64,000 nucleotides of DNA from Methanosarcina sp. DH2. GTDB taxonomy: Archaea; Halobacteriota; Methanosarcinia; Methanosarcinales; Methanosarcinaceae. Shown one piece after another: positions 47,267 to 55,698 of this stretch. Where the stretch lies: assembly GCF_020804225.1 (NCBI RefSeq), contig NZ_WJBI01000004.1, positions 179,174-243,173 of the forward strand, read 5' to 3'. A model generated the notes under the pieces. The model saw only the letters and a program-made list of their open reading frames with translations, was not told the origin of the DNA and ran no database searches. Each line of letters starts with the position of its first letter. Positions within the stretch are counted from its first letter, which is position 1. The position numbers and the translations under genes are program-made.

Positions 47267-47321
47267 TTTTAACTGCCTGTTTTTAACTCCCTGCTTTTAA
47301 CTGCCTTCTTTTAACTGCCTA
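47267..47321. repeat. Tandem repeat, four 14-bp units
   Basis: Units of TTTTAACTGCCTGY (variants CCCTGC and CCTTC) directly follow the dacZ gene. T-rich ends may also act as an archaeal terminator. Confidence 0.75.
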
Positions 47322-47437
47322 TTTTTTAGAGTCTTCCGGTGCAGGTATGGAAATTCGAGTGAAAACGGATACTCATTAATAAAGAGAATGTACATACCTC
47401 TTAATATGCAGAAAGCCGGAGAAAAGAGGTTGGTTCT

Positions 47438-48157
47438 ATGAGCAGACAGATTTTCTACATGCCTTTTAGCCTTAGATTTCTTTTCCTGTTAATTCTCATA
47501 ATGGTCTTCGGGCTTGGGTCTCTGTTTCTGGGAGTTATTGTTTCTGCCTTCATGAAAATAGGATTCTCCGCAGAAGACGCACTCTTAATCCTGCTCCTGT
47601 CTCTCCTTGGAAGCGGGATCAATATCCCACTGACAACTCTGAAGTCTGACATTCCGGTTGTCAAAGAAAATTATATAAAGGTCTTCGGGATTTCCTACAG
47701 AATTCCTATCCGACAGATGGTCAAAAACGAAACGGTACTTGCTATCAATGTTGGAGGAGCAGTTATTCCTGTCCTTATTTCCATTTATCTTCTTACACAA
47801 TTCCCTTCTTCTTTACTTCTTGCAGGAGCCGGTGTGGTAATTGTTGCAGCTATAACCTATTCTGTAGCAAGGCCAATTAGAGGAGTAGGCATTGCGACTC
47901 CGGCTCTGATCCCACCCCTGACTGCTGTTCTTACTGCAGTCCTTCTTACTTCGGTTGTCCATATCCCTGATTGTCCTGCTGAATCATGCCGTGTTATCAT
48001 TGCTTATACAGGAGGAGTGCTTGGGACCCTCATAGGGGCTGACATTTTTAATCTGGGGAAAATTAAGAACCTGGGAGCCCCTGTTGCAAGCATTGGAGGG
48101 GCAGGAACCTTTGATGGAATTTTTTTAAGCGGGTTTATTGCCCTTCTCCTTATCTGA
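47438..48157 (+). CDS. DUF1614 family membrane protein
   Basis: 239 residues with seven or so membrane segments. Landmarks are LLSLLGSGINIPLTTL, INVGGAVIPVLISIYLL, RPIRGVGIATPALIPP and GGAGTFDGIFLSG. AGAGGTTGG precedes the start. It lies 190 bp after dacZ on the same strand, separated by the 14-bp repeats. Function is unknown; a transport role is a guess from topology. Confidence 0.82.
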   Translation: MSRQIFYMPFSLRFLFLLILIMVFGLGSLFLGVIVSAFMKIGFSAEDALLILLLSLLGSGINIPLTTLKSDIPVVKENYIKVFGISYRIPIRQMVKNETVLAINVGGAVIPVLISIYLLTQFPSSLLLAGAGVVIVAAITYSVARPIRGVGIATPALIPPLTAVLTAVLLTSVVHIPDCPAESCRVIIAYTGGVLGTLIGADIFNLGKIKNLGAPVASIGGAGTFDGIFLSGFIALLLI

Positions 48158-48687
48158 AAAAGGCAGTCTCTGATTGATATTTTGATCTATTATGGAGCCA
48201 GGAAAAAATCTCTCTAGTTTTATCCCCTTCGCGTAATGGGTTTGGGCCCGCCTGTCAGCCAGATAAAAAAACCTGTAAATCAGCACCGCAATTAAGAGAT
48301 AATTACTGAAAAAAAATTATTCGGGCCTGAGAGATTACTTTCCATAACTCCGGATGTTTTTCAATTCAGGTAAATACAAAAGCCTTCTCCAGCTCTCCCG
48401 GAAGCCCTTCAAAAAAGAAAAAAGCAGAAAAAAGCAGAAAGAAGCTTCAAAAACAGAAAAAGCAAGAAAAACAGGCGTAAATTGCTATTTGCCTGATATC
48501 TTCTTTTTATCTTTATGGATGAAGATCGCTCTCCTGCATCGAACGCGACAAAATTCTAGCAAATCCCAATTCGAGTTATCAACAATGTAACAATTGATGA
48601 CCTGAAAAAAAAGAGGTAAAAAAGAAGCACGAGAGATAATTCCCTACAGAGATAAACCTCTTAGAGAACAACCCTCTATTATATTTC
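48158..48687. other. Intergenic region
   Basis: No gene is supported. A 78-codon frame at 48354-48590 is lysine/serine-rich with no ribosome-binding site or homology and is not accepted. The minus-strand S-layer gene ends at the right edge. Confidence 0.4.
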
Positions 48688-50022
48688 TCACCTGAAAATA
48701 ACGGATTGACTCTTTTTTTTAAGAGCTCTGCAGACTGTAATCCCTATAATCCCGGGAATTATCCCGAAGCCCGGAAGTTTTACCGGAGATTCCTCTACTG
48801 TTTTTTCTTCAGGATGAGTATTATTATCATTATTATTATTATTTTCAGAATCCGCGAAAGCTATTTCGGAAGGAGATGCTCTCCTGTAATCAGGGGAGAT
48901 ATTTCCAGATTCATTTGAACCCGATACCTTATCTATCACATTGTCCTCTCCTGTAAAAGTGTTATTATCTGCGGATTCGGTAGCGTTTTTGTCTTCAATA
49001 ACAACGTCTGTTGCAGGGTAAATAATATATCCGTTCGAAGAGGTACTGCCTTTTCCCTCATCTGAAGTCTGGAAGTACCAGGCGTCTGTAAAGTAATTCT
49101 TTTTATCCTTATCGAGGTTCAGGGTAATTGAATCTGAATTTCTGAGGACAATGCCATCTTTAGAAGTTTCCTTTACTTCAAAGCCTTGATATTCATCCCC
49201 ATTATTAATAATCAGAGTGTCACCCCTGTCGATTAACCAGGTATACTTGAAAACTGCAAAAGAGTCAACAGCACCCGCAAAAACAGAATCCACATAGGTA
49301 ATGAAGTAGAGCTGGTCTTTTCCATCTCCAAAATCTGCAGTTGCGGTAAAGGTCTGATTTTCAACAGTTCCGTCGGCGTCCACAATCGCTGACTCGAGTT
49401 CTTTCCCATTTTTAGAGAGGGAGAACCAGACTTTATTGCCCTCTGCGTCAACCTGGTTCACGGTTAGCGAATAGCCTTTACCGAGTTCCCAGACCTCACC
49501 GGCTTTAAGCGTTTTTTTGTCACTGCTGTCCTGACTGATTACAATGTTTGCAAGCTGCCTTGCATCATTTTCAACGGTGACATACGGTTTTCCAAACAAG
49601 GCAAGTTTATAGTAAAACATCCCGCCAAGTTTTGCAGGAGTTGTCCCGGCATTGAGCTCAAGGTCGGAAACAAGTTCGTATTTGTTGGAGAATTGTCTTG
49701 TAGTATACGCAAGTTCCTCTTTACCTATAACATGGTTTCCGGGATTGTCTTTTCCAAGTTTATCCTGCCCATCTTTCTCGATATACTGCAGGCGCTCTCC
49801 CCACCAGTTCTCAGAAGCAACGAAATCTTTGTGTTTGTTTACAGGGTAATTAAAGCCACCAAAAGTGGTTGCATCCCAGCAAAATCCATCGGATGAGGTT
49901 GCATTGGTGTCAAAAGGAGTCCCGCATATAGTCGGAGCTGCAAGGCCCAGAGGAGGAAGCATTAAACAGATTGTAAATGCGATACAAAATGAAGACAAAG
50001 CTTTTTGGATATTGAAATTCAT
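48688..50022 (-). CDS. S-layer family protein with C-terminal anchor
   Basis: About 444 residues. The signal peptide ends near GLAAPT. Two related S-layer (DUF1608-like) blocks follow (about 90-235 and 235-330; for example GEVWELGKGYSLTVNQVD and DTLIINNGDEYQGFEV). Then a Ser/Asn/Asp-rich linker with NNNNNDNN and a C-terminal PGFGIIPGIIGI membrane helix before KKK form a PGF-CTERM-like sorting tail. It is a surface-exposed, probably glycosylated protein. ATG 50022 has GGTGAT nearby. Confidence 0.82.
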   Translation of the reverse strand: MNFNIQKALSSFCIAFTICLMLPPLGLAAPTICGTPFDTNATSSDGFCWDATTFGGFNYPVNKHKDFVASENWWGERLQYIEKDGQDKLGKDNPGNHVIGKEELAYTTRQFSNKYELVSDLELNAGTTPAKLGGMFYYKLALFGKPYVTVENDARQLANIVISQDSSDKKTLKAGEVWELGKGYSLTVNQVDAEGNKVWFSLSKNGKELESAIVDADGTVENQTFTATADFGDGKDQLYFITYVDSVFAGAVDSFAVFKYTWLIDRGDTLIINNGDEYQGFEVKETSKDGIVLRNSDSITLNLDKDKKNYFTDAWYFQTSDEGKGSTSSNGYIIYPATDVVIEDKNATESADNNTFTGEDNVIDKVSGSNESGNISPDYRRASPSEIAFADSENNNNNDNNTHPEEKTVEESPVKLPGFGIIPGIIGITVCRALKKKSQSVIFR

Positions 50023-50321
50023 AAATATCACCGCTCTTTTTCATAGAATATTATTAACCAAGCCACACATATAAAGAATCAATAAGCAAATATTGTTATG
50101 AAAATAATTAGAAGTAACAAAAAGTAAAGCTAAGTAGTTAATAAATTTTACTAATTTTAACTGAAAAAAAGGGGAAAAATAATATTAAATTAGACGTAAA
50201 AAAAGAAAATAAAAATAAATCGTTTCAGCTTTTCAGGAAACCGAAGGCAAAATGTGTAAATAAATAGAGAATAATAGCAACAAACAAAAGTAAGAACAAA
50301 TAGATAGATGTGGGATAAAAG

Positions 50322-50367
50322 GATAGATAGGTAAAGGGTAAAAAGATAGATAGGTAAAGGGTAAAAA
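50322..50367. repeat. Tandem duplication, 23-bp unit
   Basis: GATAGATAGGTAAAGGGTAAAAA occurs twice in tandem, with a third partial copy following. It is in the 390-bp leader region of the S-layer gene, at the 3' side of the pelota gene. No gene is seen in the rest of this gap. Confidence 0.85.
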
Positions 50368-50416
50368 GATAGAGAGATATGGGTTAAATAACTGAAATTA
50401 CAAATCCATTACCGCT

Positions 50417-51469
50417 TCAACCCTTTACTTTAAAGCGGAGCAGAGCTGCAATTCCTCCAAGTTTGTGAAGCTTTTCCCCGGGCTCAAAAGATGTGCTGAA
50501 CACAACAACCTTTCCCTGAGCCTGTTCAACCTCCATAAGGAGTTTGTCAATATTTTCCCCTTTTTCCCGCCCCTCCCTCAGAGTTTCGTCAGCAATAAGC
50601 AGGGTTTCGACAGCCCCGTAACCAAGAGCATTTTTTACATCCGCAAAACCATAAGCGGCTTTACCGTCCATTGAGATTTCCCGGATAAGGTCTTCCATGA
50701 GAGAGGATTCCCGGGCTATTCGAGACTCCTGCATAATTCGGTCCACAGCTCCTCTGCGGAGGACTTCCTGAAATCCGGACATCCCGATCATGGATGTGTC
50801 TTCAGTCAATGCCTTTGAAGCCATATCAGGCTCGACATCATGGAAATATTTCAGGAAATCTTCTTTGGTAAAACCAGGGCCCGCAATCACTATAGAGGCA
50901 TCTTCGGGAACCACATGCCTGAGTTGTTCAACGATTTCCCTGAAAAACTCATTCCTGAGCCCTGTCTCTCGCTTCCCGGATGACTGCCGGATATGAGAAT
51001 ATACCTCAATTCCGTAGTGACGCACAAAACCAATATCCGCATCGCCCTCTTCGACTGCTACAAGGACAACTTTTGGGCGTTTTCCGGCTTCTTCGGCATC
51101 CTGAATGCGCTGGAACTGGTCATTTTTCCAGTGTTCTTTGATGATAGAAATGTTAGTCCCAATTTCAACGTTGAGAGTGTGATAGGACCCGGTGTCCATC
51201 CCCTGCTCTATTGGCCCGTGTATTCGCAGCCTGTTAGCGAATTTATGGAACTCCAGCTCCTCGACCCTGATCCCCAACCTTACCTTTACTTTCTCGGCTT
51301 TTTCAGGACGAAGTTTATCGCTTGCCGTATCGGCTTTCCTTTTGGTCAGGGCAAAGACCAGGTCTCCTTTTTCAATTACGTATTTCAGGTGCCAGAGGTC
51401 GTCAAGAGTCTCGGCTGTCACGGCAATTTCCCCTTCCCTGCCTTTCAGAGAACGGTTTGTGACCCTCAT
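50417..51469 (-). CDS. pelA: Ribosome rescue factor Pelota (archaeal Dom34)
   Basis: 350 residues: N-terminal Sm-like domain (LKGREGEIAVTAETLDDLWHLKYVIEKGDLV), a central domain and an eRF1-like C-terminal domain (YGFADVKNALGYGAVETLLIADETLREG). It releases stalled ribosomes together with aEF1A and ABCE1. Its ATG overlaps the stop of the RqcH gene by 4 bp, so the two are co-translated. Confidence 0.96.
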   Translation of the reverse strand: MRVTNRSLKGREGEIAVTAETLDDLWHLKYVIEKGDLVFALTKRKADTASDKLRPEKAEKVKVRLGIRVEELEFHKFANRLRIHGPIEQGMDTGSYHTLNVEIGTNISIIKEHWKNDQFQRIQDAEEAGKRPKVVLVAVEEGDADIGFVRHYGIEVYSHIRQSSGKRETGLRNEFFREIVEQLRHVVPEDASIVIAGPGFTKEDFLKYFHDVEPDMASKALTEDTSMIGMSGFQEVLRRGAVDRIMQESRIARESSLMEDLIREISMDGKAAYGFADVKNALGYGAVETLLIADETLREGREKGENIDKLLMEVEQAQGKVVVFSTSFEPGEKLHKLGGIAALLRFKVKG

Positions 51470-53910
51470 GCTTTTTTCACTCCACGTACTTCAATTTCCT
51501 CTACATTCCCCTCTCTGGCTTCGTTTTCAATTTCCACTTCAATATTTTCTCCAGGTTCCTCTCTAATTTCGTCTCCGAATTCCTCTCCGGTCTCTTCTCC
51601 GAATTCCCCCTCATCTTCTTCCTCGTTGCTTTCAGATTCAGCCTCCAGTTCGTAAGTTCCGTACTCTTCTCCTTCAGGCCCTGTTCCCTGACTTTTTCGT
51701 TCCGGCTTCTGGTTCCTGATATCTGATTCTCCTGCAGGGATCATCATAGCTACCAGATCAGGGGATGCGATCTGCTTTACAAAGCGAGGATCTTTCAGTT
51801 CATCTGCGTAAATCCGATAGATTTTTTTCGAAATATCATTCTGGTTAAATTTGCCCGGAGTAATTTCAAGGATATAGTCCGCATGCTTCCGGACTGCAGC
51901 AATAGGTCCCCCTATGACTCTTGTCTCGCCTTTCAATTCAAGCCCGACAGCAATTCCAAGAGGTACGTCTTTGAAGTAATTGCGCTCTCCGCGAATAACA
52001 AATGACCCTTTTTTCACGTACTCTCCTGATTCCGGAGTCTTTGTTACCTGTTCGGCTTTGACCCAATAGCAGTCGCCGCTTGACTGTCCGGCTTTCCAGA
52101 GGCTCGAATAAGAAACTGCAAACTGCGCAGCCTCCTGTAAGGTAGATTCCGGAACCTCCTTTCCCCCGGTTTTAACAACTGTCAGAGGGGCACCAGGGGT
52201 CTGAGTATGGAAGACAATGTCTCTCTTTTCCATGTATTTTTTGAAAACTTCCTCGTTAGTATCGACATCCCTTCCTCCTACAACCATGAAGCCGTCTGAG
52301 GACACAAACCACCTGAAACGGTCGTACCAGTGTTTTTTCCGGGAAGCTTGCAGTTTTCTCCCTGCCTTTGCAGCCTTTGCAGCAGCCTTTTTCTCCATAG
52401 CTTTCCTGGTGTCCTGAATAGCCCTGATAGCCCCATCTCTTTTTTTAGTAAACTTTTTGACCTTCTCGTAGTATTCCTGGGCATTTTGAGGCACAGTCTT
52501 CCGGATGTCAAGGTTTACGCTCTTCCCGTCAAGATCTACTGTTACAGTCCCGGTTTTCTGGTCAATATTTGTAATCATCTTGGCAGCAGGCACGGACTTT
52601 TTTGCCTGTTTCAGGATAGAACGGATTTCATCCCAGGAATAACCCTTTGCCCTTGCGCCGTTGAGTACGGAAAAAAGCTCTTCAATGATCTGGTAATTAG
52701 CATATACTATTTCTGCAATAATGTTATTTTTCTCGATTTCTTTTTCGAACTTTGCAAGGCTCTCTTCCTGCTGGAGAAGCCGCCTTTCGTAAACGCCAAG
52801 GTTTTTCTCTTTTTTCTCGGCTTCCTTTACCTCTGCGACCTGTTCCAGCGCTTTTCTCCCGAAAAACTCGTCAAGCGCCGTATTAAATGAATCAAAATAT
52901 TCTTTTTCGTATTCGGAATAGCGAGTGAGGTCAAAAGGCACCACATCGAAAGTTTCGATCTTCCCATTAATTTCCTTCTTTATATGCTGAGGTATGAGTC
53001 CCGGAATCTGGACTTCGCTTCCCGCCTGAGCTTCAACTTCTGCTTCAACTTCTTCAACTTCTTCAACTTCTGCTTCAACTTCTATTTCATTGCCAGATTC
53101 GATTTCAATATCTGATTCAGTTTCGACTTCAGTTTCGACATCAGTTTCAGTACCGATTTCAGGCTCAGCCTTTATCTCGTCTTTACCTGCAACCCTGCCC
53201 CTGAACAACGGAGAAAAGAGATCCTGCAGCGCATCGCGGAGCTTTTCAGCATCTTCTACAGTTGCTTCTTTTGCAAGTTTAGACTTCTCAATTCCTGCGC
53301 GTGAACAGGCTTCTTCTGCCAGGACACCTCCGAGATTGAATCTTGTAGCAATAGTACGGACGATATCAGCCGTTGATTTCGAAAACGAATCCATAAGGTC
53401 CGAAACCTTAGCCTCCACAGGGCTCAGCTGTGCCTCAGGAAGCTCGTAAATCTCCCCACTCCTCAACCTACGGTCCTTTAGAGTAACAGGGTTCATTGGC
53501 AGGATAATCTTGTTTTCGGAATCTACAATCAGGATATTTCCCCGAGCAAACAGCTCCACAATGAGAGTATTTCTGATCCCCCCTCTCTCAATCCCGATCT
53601 TCACGATCCTGTCAAAGTCGTGCTGCTCTACGGATACGATTCTGCCCCCTGCAAGATACTTTCGAAGGAGCATGGGGAAAGCCTGAGGAAGCGTGGGGCT
53701 TGCCCTGAAGTGCTTACTTAAATGGATACGCTTCCCAGCCTCAATAACCAGGTTGTCCCTGCCCTGATGAAAAACGTAAAGGTTGATGCGGATCTCCTCA
53801 CCTGATGTCTGGTAGATCTTCCCGATCTTCGCATCAATAATAGATTTCGGACCCGCTGACAGTTCGGCAATAACTGCAGCAACGTCGGCACTTGACATAT
53901 CCTGCTTCAT
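51466..53910 (-). CDS. rqcH: RqcH/NEMF-type ribosome quality-control factor
   Basis: 814 residues: NFACT-N (residues 1-200; IDAKIGKIYQTSGEEIRINL), helix-hairpin-helix segment, long coiled coil (about 380-450) and NFACT-R (about 545-670; KHWYDRFRWFVSSDGFMVVGGRDVDTNE). RqcH binds tRNA-obstructed large subunits and in bacteria adds alanine tails. An acidic TE/VE-rich insert lies at about 245-300 and another Glu-rich tail ends the protein; both are unusual for shorter archaeal homologues. Start 53910 is tentative; an ATG at 53898 also fits. Confidence 0.93.
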   Translation of the reverse strand: MKQDMSSADVAAVIAELSAGPKSIIDAKIGKIYQTSGEEIRINLYVFHQGRDNLVIEAGKRIHLSKHFRASPTLPQAFPMLLRKYLAGGRIVSVEQHDFDRIVKIGIERGGIRNTLIVELFARGNILIVDSENKIILPMNPVTLKDRRLRSGEIYELPEAQLSPVEAKVSDLMDSFSKSTADIVRTIATRFNLGGVLAEEACSRAGIEKSKLAKEATVEDAEKLRDALQDLFSPLFRGRVAGKDEIKAEPEIGTETDVETEVETESDIEIESGNEIEVEAEVEEVEEVEAEVEAQAGSEVQIPGLIPQHIKKEINGKIETFDVVPFDLTRYSEYEKEYFDSFNTALDEFFGRKALEQVAEVKEAEKKEKNLGVYERRLLQQEESLAKFEKEIEKNNIIAEIVYANYQIIEELFSVLNGARAKGYSWDEIRSILKQAKKSVPAAKMITNIDQKTGTVTVDLDGKSVNLDIRKTVPQNAQEYYEKVKKFTKKRDGAIRAIQDTRKAMEKKAAAKAAKAGRKLQASRKKHWYDRFRWFVSSDGFMVVGGRDVDTNEEVFKKYMEKRDIVFHTQTPGAPLTVVKTGGKEVPESTLQEAAQFAVSYSSLWKAGQSSGDCYWVKAEQVTKTPESGEYVKKGSFVIRGERNYFKDVPLGIAVGLELKGETRVIGGPIAAVRKHADYILEITPGKFNQNDISKKIYRIYADELKDPRFVKQIASPDLVAMMIPAGESDIRNQKPERKSQGTGPEGEEYGTYELEAESESNEEEDEGEFGEETGEEFGDEIREEPGENIEVEIENEAREGNVEEIEVRGVKKA

Positions 53911-54003
53911 AAAGTGGATATAAGAGAGGCTTTTCGTATAAGTGTTACTGTAGAATTCTTTTTACAGTATAGTTGCACCACCCTAGTTGCGCCTCCAGAA
54001 TTG

Positions 54004-54110
54004 ACTTGCCCGAATTGCGACTCGCCCGAATTGCGACTCAGGAGTACGCGTCCTTTTCGCTTCGCTCAAGAGGACTAATTTATGCGTTTTAGCAGTGAGC
54101 TTCGCTCAAA
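54004..54110 (-). repeat. Dispersed hairpin repeat, copy 2 (inverted, with internal duplication)
   Basis: Read on the minus strand it has AATTAGTCCTCTTGAGCGAA then GCGAAAAGGACGCGTACT and GAGTCGCAATTCGGG twice, as in copy 1. A partial TAAGTCCTTTTGAGCGAAGC precedes it. It lies in the 358-bp promoter gap between rqcH and the FGE-like gene. Confidence 0.75.
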
Positions 54111-54268
54111 AGGACTTATTGATGGCGGGCAGTTCTTGGAAAAATTTTGAAAGGGACTCGGGTAAGAAAAAGGGATTTAAGGTAAAGAAACCGGAAATTC
54201 TGTCTTGAGCCTGTCTTGTCCAGCACATCTAGTGTGGCTCTTTAGCAAGGAAGAAAAGAGAGATGAAC

Positions 54269-55084
54269 TTACAGTTCCCTCAAAAGGCGAAATCCAAGAT
54301 TGGCGAAATGACTCTCAGGCTCACGGCTAATGCGGGCAACCGAACTGCAGGACCCGGCGTTGCAATACCAGCTGCACCCACGAGAGACACGATAGAAGTT
54401 ATTTCCGTCTTCCCATGCACGTCCATCTGAAGGAGCTAAGTTATAGTTATCATGCCATTTGTCCTGGACCCATTCCCATACATTCCCGTACATATCAGAA
54501 AGTCCCCAGGGATTCGGTTTCTTCTGGCCAACCGGGTGAGTTTTACGTCCAGAGTTCTCAACGCACCATGCATACTCATTAAGCTTTGACTCATTATCGC
54601 CAAAAAAATACCTTGTTTGTGTACCGGCTCTACAAGCATACTCCCATTCGGCTTCCGAAGGTAAACGGTATTTATCAGTGTTTTCTATTGCATTCAGTTT
54701 TTGAACAAATTCCTGGACTTCTCCCCAGGAAATCATCTCAACGGGTCGGGTTTCACCCTTGAAGTGTGAAGGGCTGGTTCCCATTATGTTCTTCCATTGT
54801 TTTTGTGTAACCGAAGATTTACCCATATAAAAAGAATTTTTAATCGTTACTTTATGGGCGGGGGATTCATAATCTGATCTGTCTTTATCTTTAGAAACGG
54901 TGTTCATGTGAAATTCACCGGCTGAGATCAATACAAATTCCATACCTGTAGACGAGCTGGTAAAGACATCAGTAATCTCTAAGCTTCCGAATTTTGTTAT
55001 AACACATGAGTCTTCAATTTCTTTCTTTTTCAGATAGCTTCGGACTGTGTTAATGTGATTTATAATACTAATTTTGCTTCTCAC
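54269..55084 (-). CDS. Formylglycine-generating enzyme (FGE/SUMF1)-like protein
   Basis: 271 residues. From about 47 on it follows the FGE-sulfatase domain: MEFVLISAGEFHM, YMGKSSVTQKQWKNIMG, RLPSEAEWEYACRAG, PNPWGLSDMYGNVWEWVQD and GCSWYCNAGSCSSVAR. The last segment keeps the C-x4-C spacing of the catalytic cysteine pair of true FGE, which most FGE-fold relatives lack. The first 46 residues are basic and unassigned. Start is a GTG with AGGGG 7 nt upstream. No sulfatase gene is nearby. Confidence 0.85.
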   Translation of the reverse strand: MRSKISIINHINTVRSYLKKKEIEDSCVITKFGSLEITDVFTSSSTGMEFVLISAGEFHMNTVSKDKDRSDYESPAHKVTIKNSFYMGKSSVTQKQWKNIMGTSPSHFKGETRPVEMISWGEVQEFVQKLNAIENTDKYRLPSEAEWEYACRAGTQTRYFFGDNESKLNEYAWCVENSGRKTHPVGQKKPNPWGLSDMYGNVWEWVQDKWHDNYNLAPSDGRAWEDGNNFYRVSRGCSWYCNAGSCSSVARISREPESHFANLGFRLLREL

Positions 55085-55595
55085 GAATTTGCCCCTAAAA
55101 ATTCTTATTTCTTACCAATTCTACAGTTCCTCTGGTTTTCATACTCATTGACAAGAACAAATATAAAGGGGCCATATATTAATGGAATTCGGTTACAGTC
55201 TTTTTATCAAGTTTATTTTTATTGCACGTGAACTCTTTTTGTTTGTCTCTTTCTGTGTAAACCTCTTCCTTTCAACTTATAACTAATCATTCAACTACAA
55301 CCTTGTCTGTGAACTACCTCTACCTGTCGGGCTGATAACCTCCGAGGAAGGAAACTTCCAGCTGTAACTCAGCCCTCCCATAGATAAAAACTCGATTTTT
55401 TTAGAAAAGATGCCCGACAATAATGTTTTTGCTTTGGCCTTGAACTGGCAGTTTTCCATCATCTTCGAAGTCTCTCACTTAGATCCGGATTGAAGGTAAA
55501 ATTGTTTTAAGAAAACTCATATAAACAAAAGTAAAATATGAGAATAATCTATCATAGAAATTCCCTAATTAAAACCCTGAAATAATCTTTAACCT
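55085..55595. other. Intergenic region between FGE-like gene and priS
   Basis: No gene is seen in this 510 bp. It leads into the telomere-like repeat. A GATAACCTCCGAGGAAGGAAAC block near 55333 is GC-richer than its surroundings. Confidence 0.35.
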
Positions 55596-55661
55596 TAAAC
55601 CCTAACTAAACCCTAAGTAAACCCTAACTAAACCCTAACTAAACCCTAACTAAACCCAAAA
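55596..55661. repeat. Telomere-like 11-bp tandem repeat before the primase gene
   Basis: TAAACCCTAAC is repeated five times (one ending AAG) plus a partial sixth. Single ACCCTRA words also flank it at about 55573 and 55687, the last just before the priS ATG. The array ends 37 bp upstream of priS. Confidence 0.92.
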
Positions 55662-55698
55662 ATAACATTAAATTCAAAGATCCAAAAACCCTAAAACC

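Noticed and set aside
48354..48590. A 78-codon plus-strand frame in an intergenic gap
   Set aside because: Lys/Ser-rich, no ribosome-binding site and no recognised similarity.
55596..55661. CRISPR array
   Set aside because: The 11-bp units are directly adjacent with no spacers, and no cas genes are present.
55596..55661. A real telomere or linear replicon end
   Set aside because: The array is internal, short and followed by ordinary genes; Methanosarcina chromosomes are circular.
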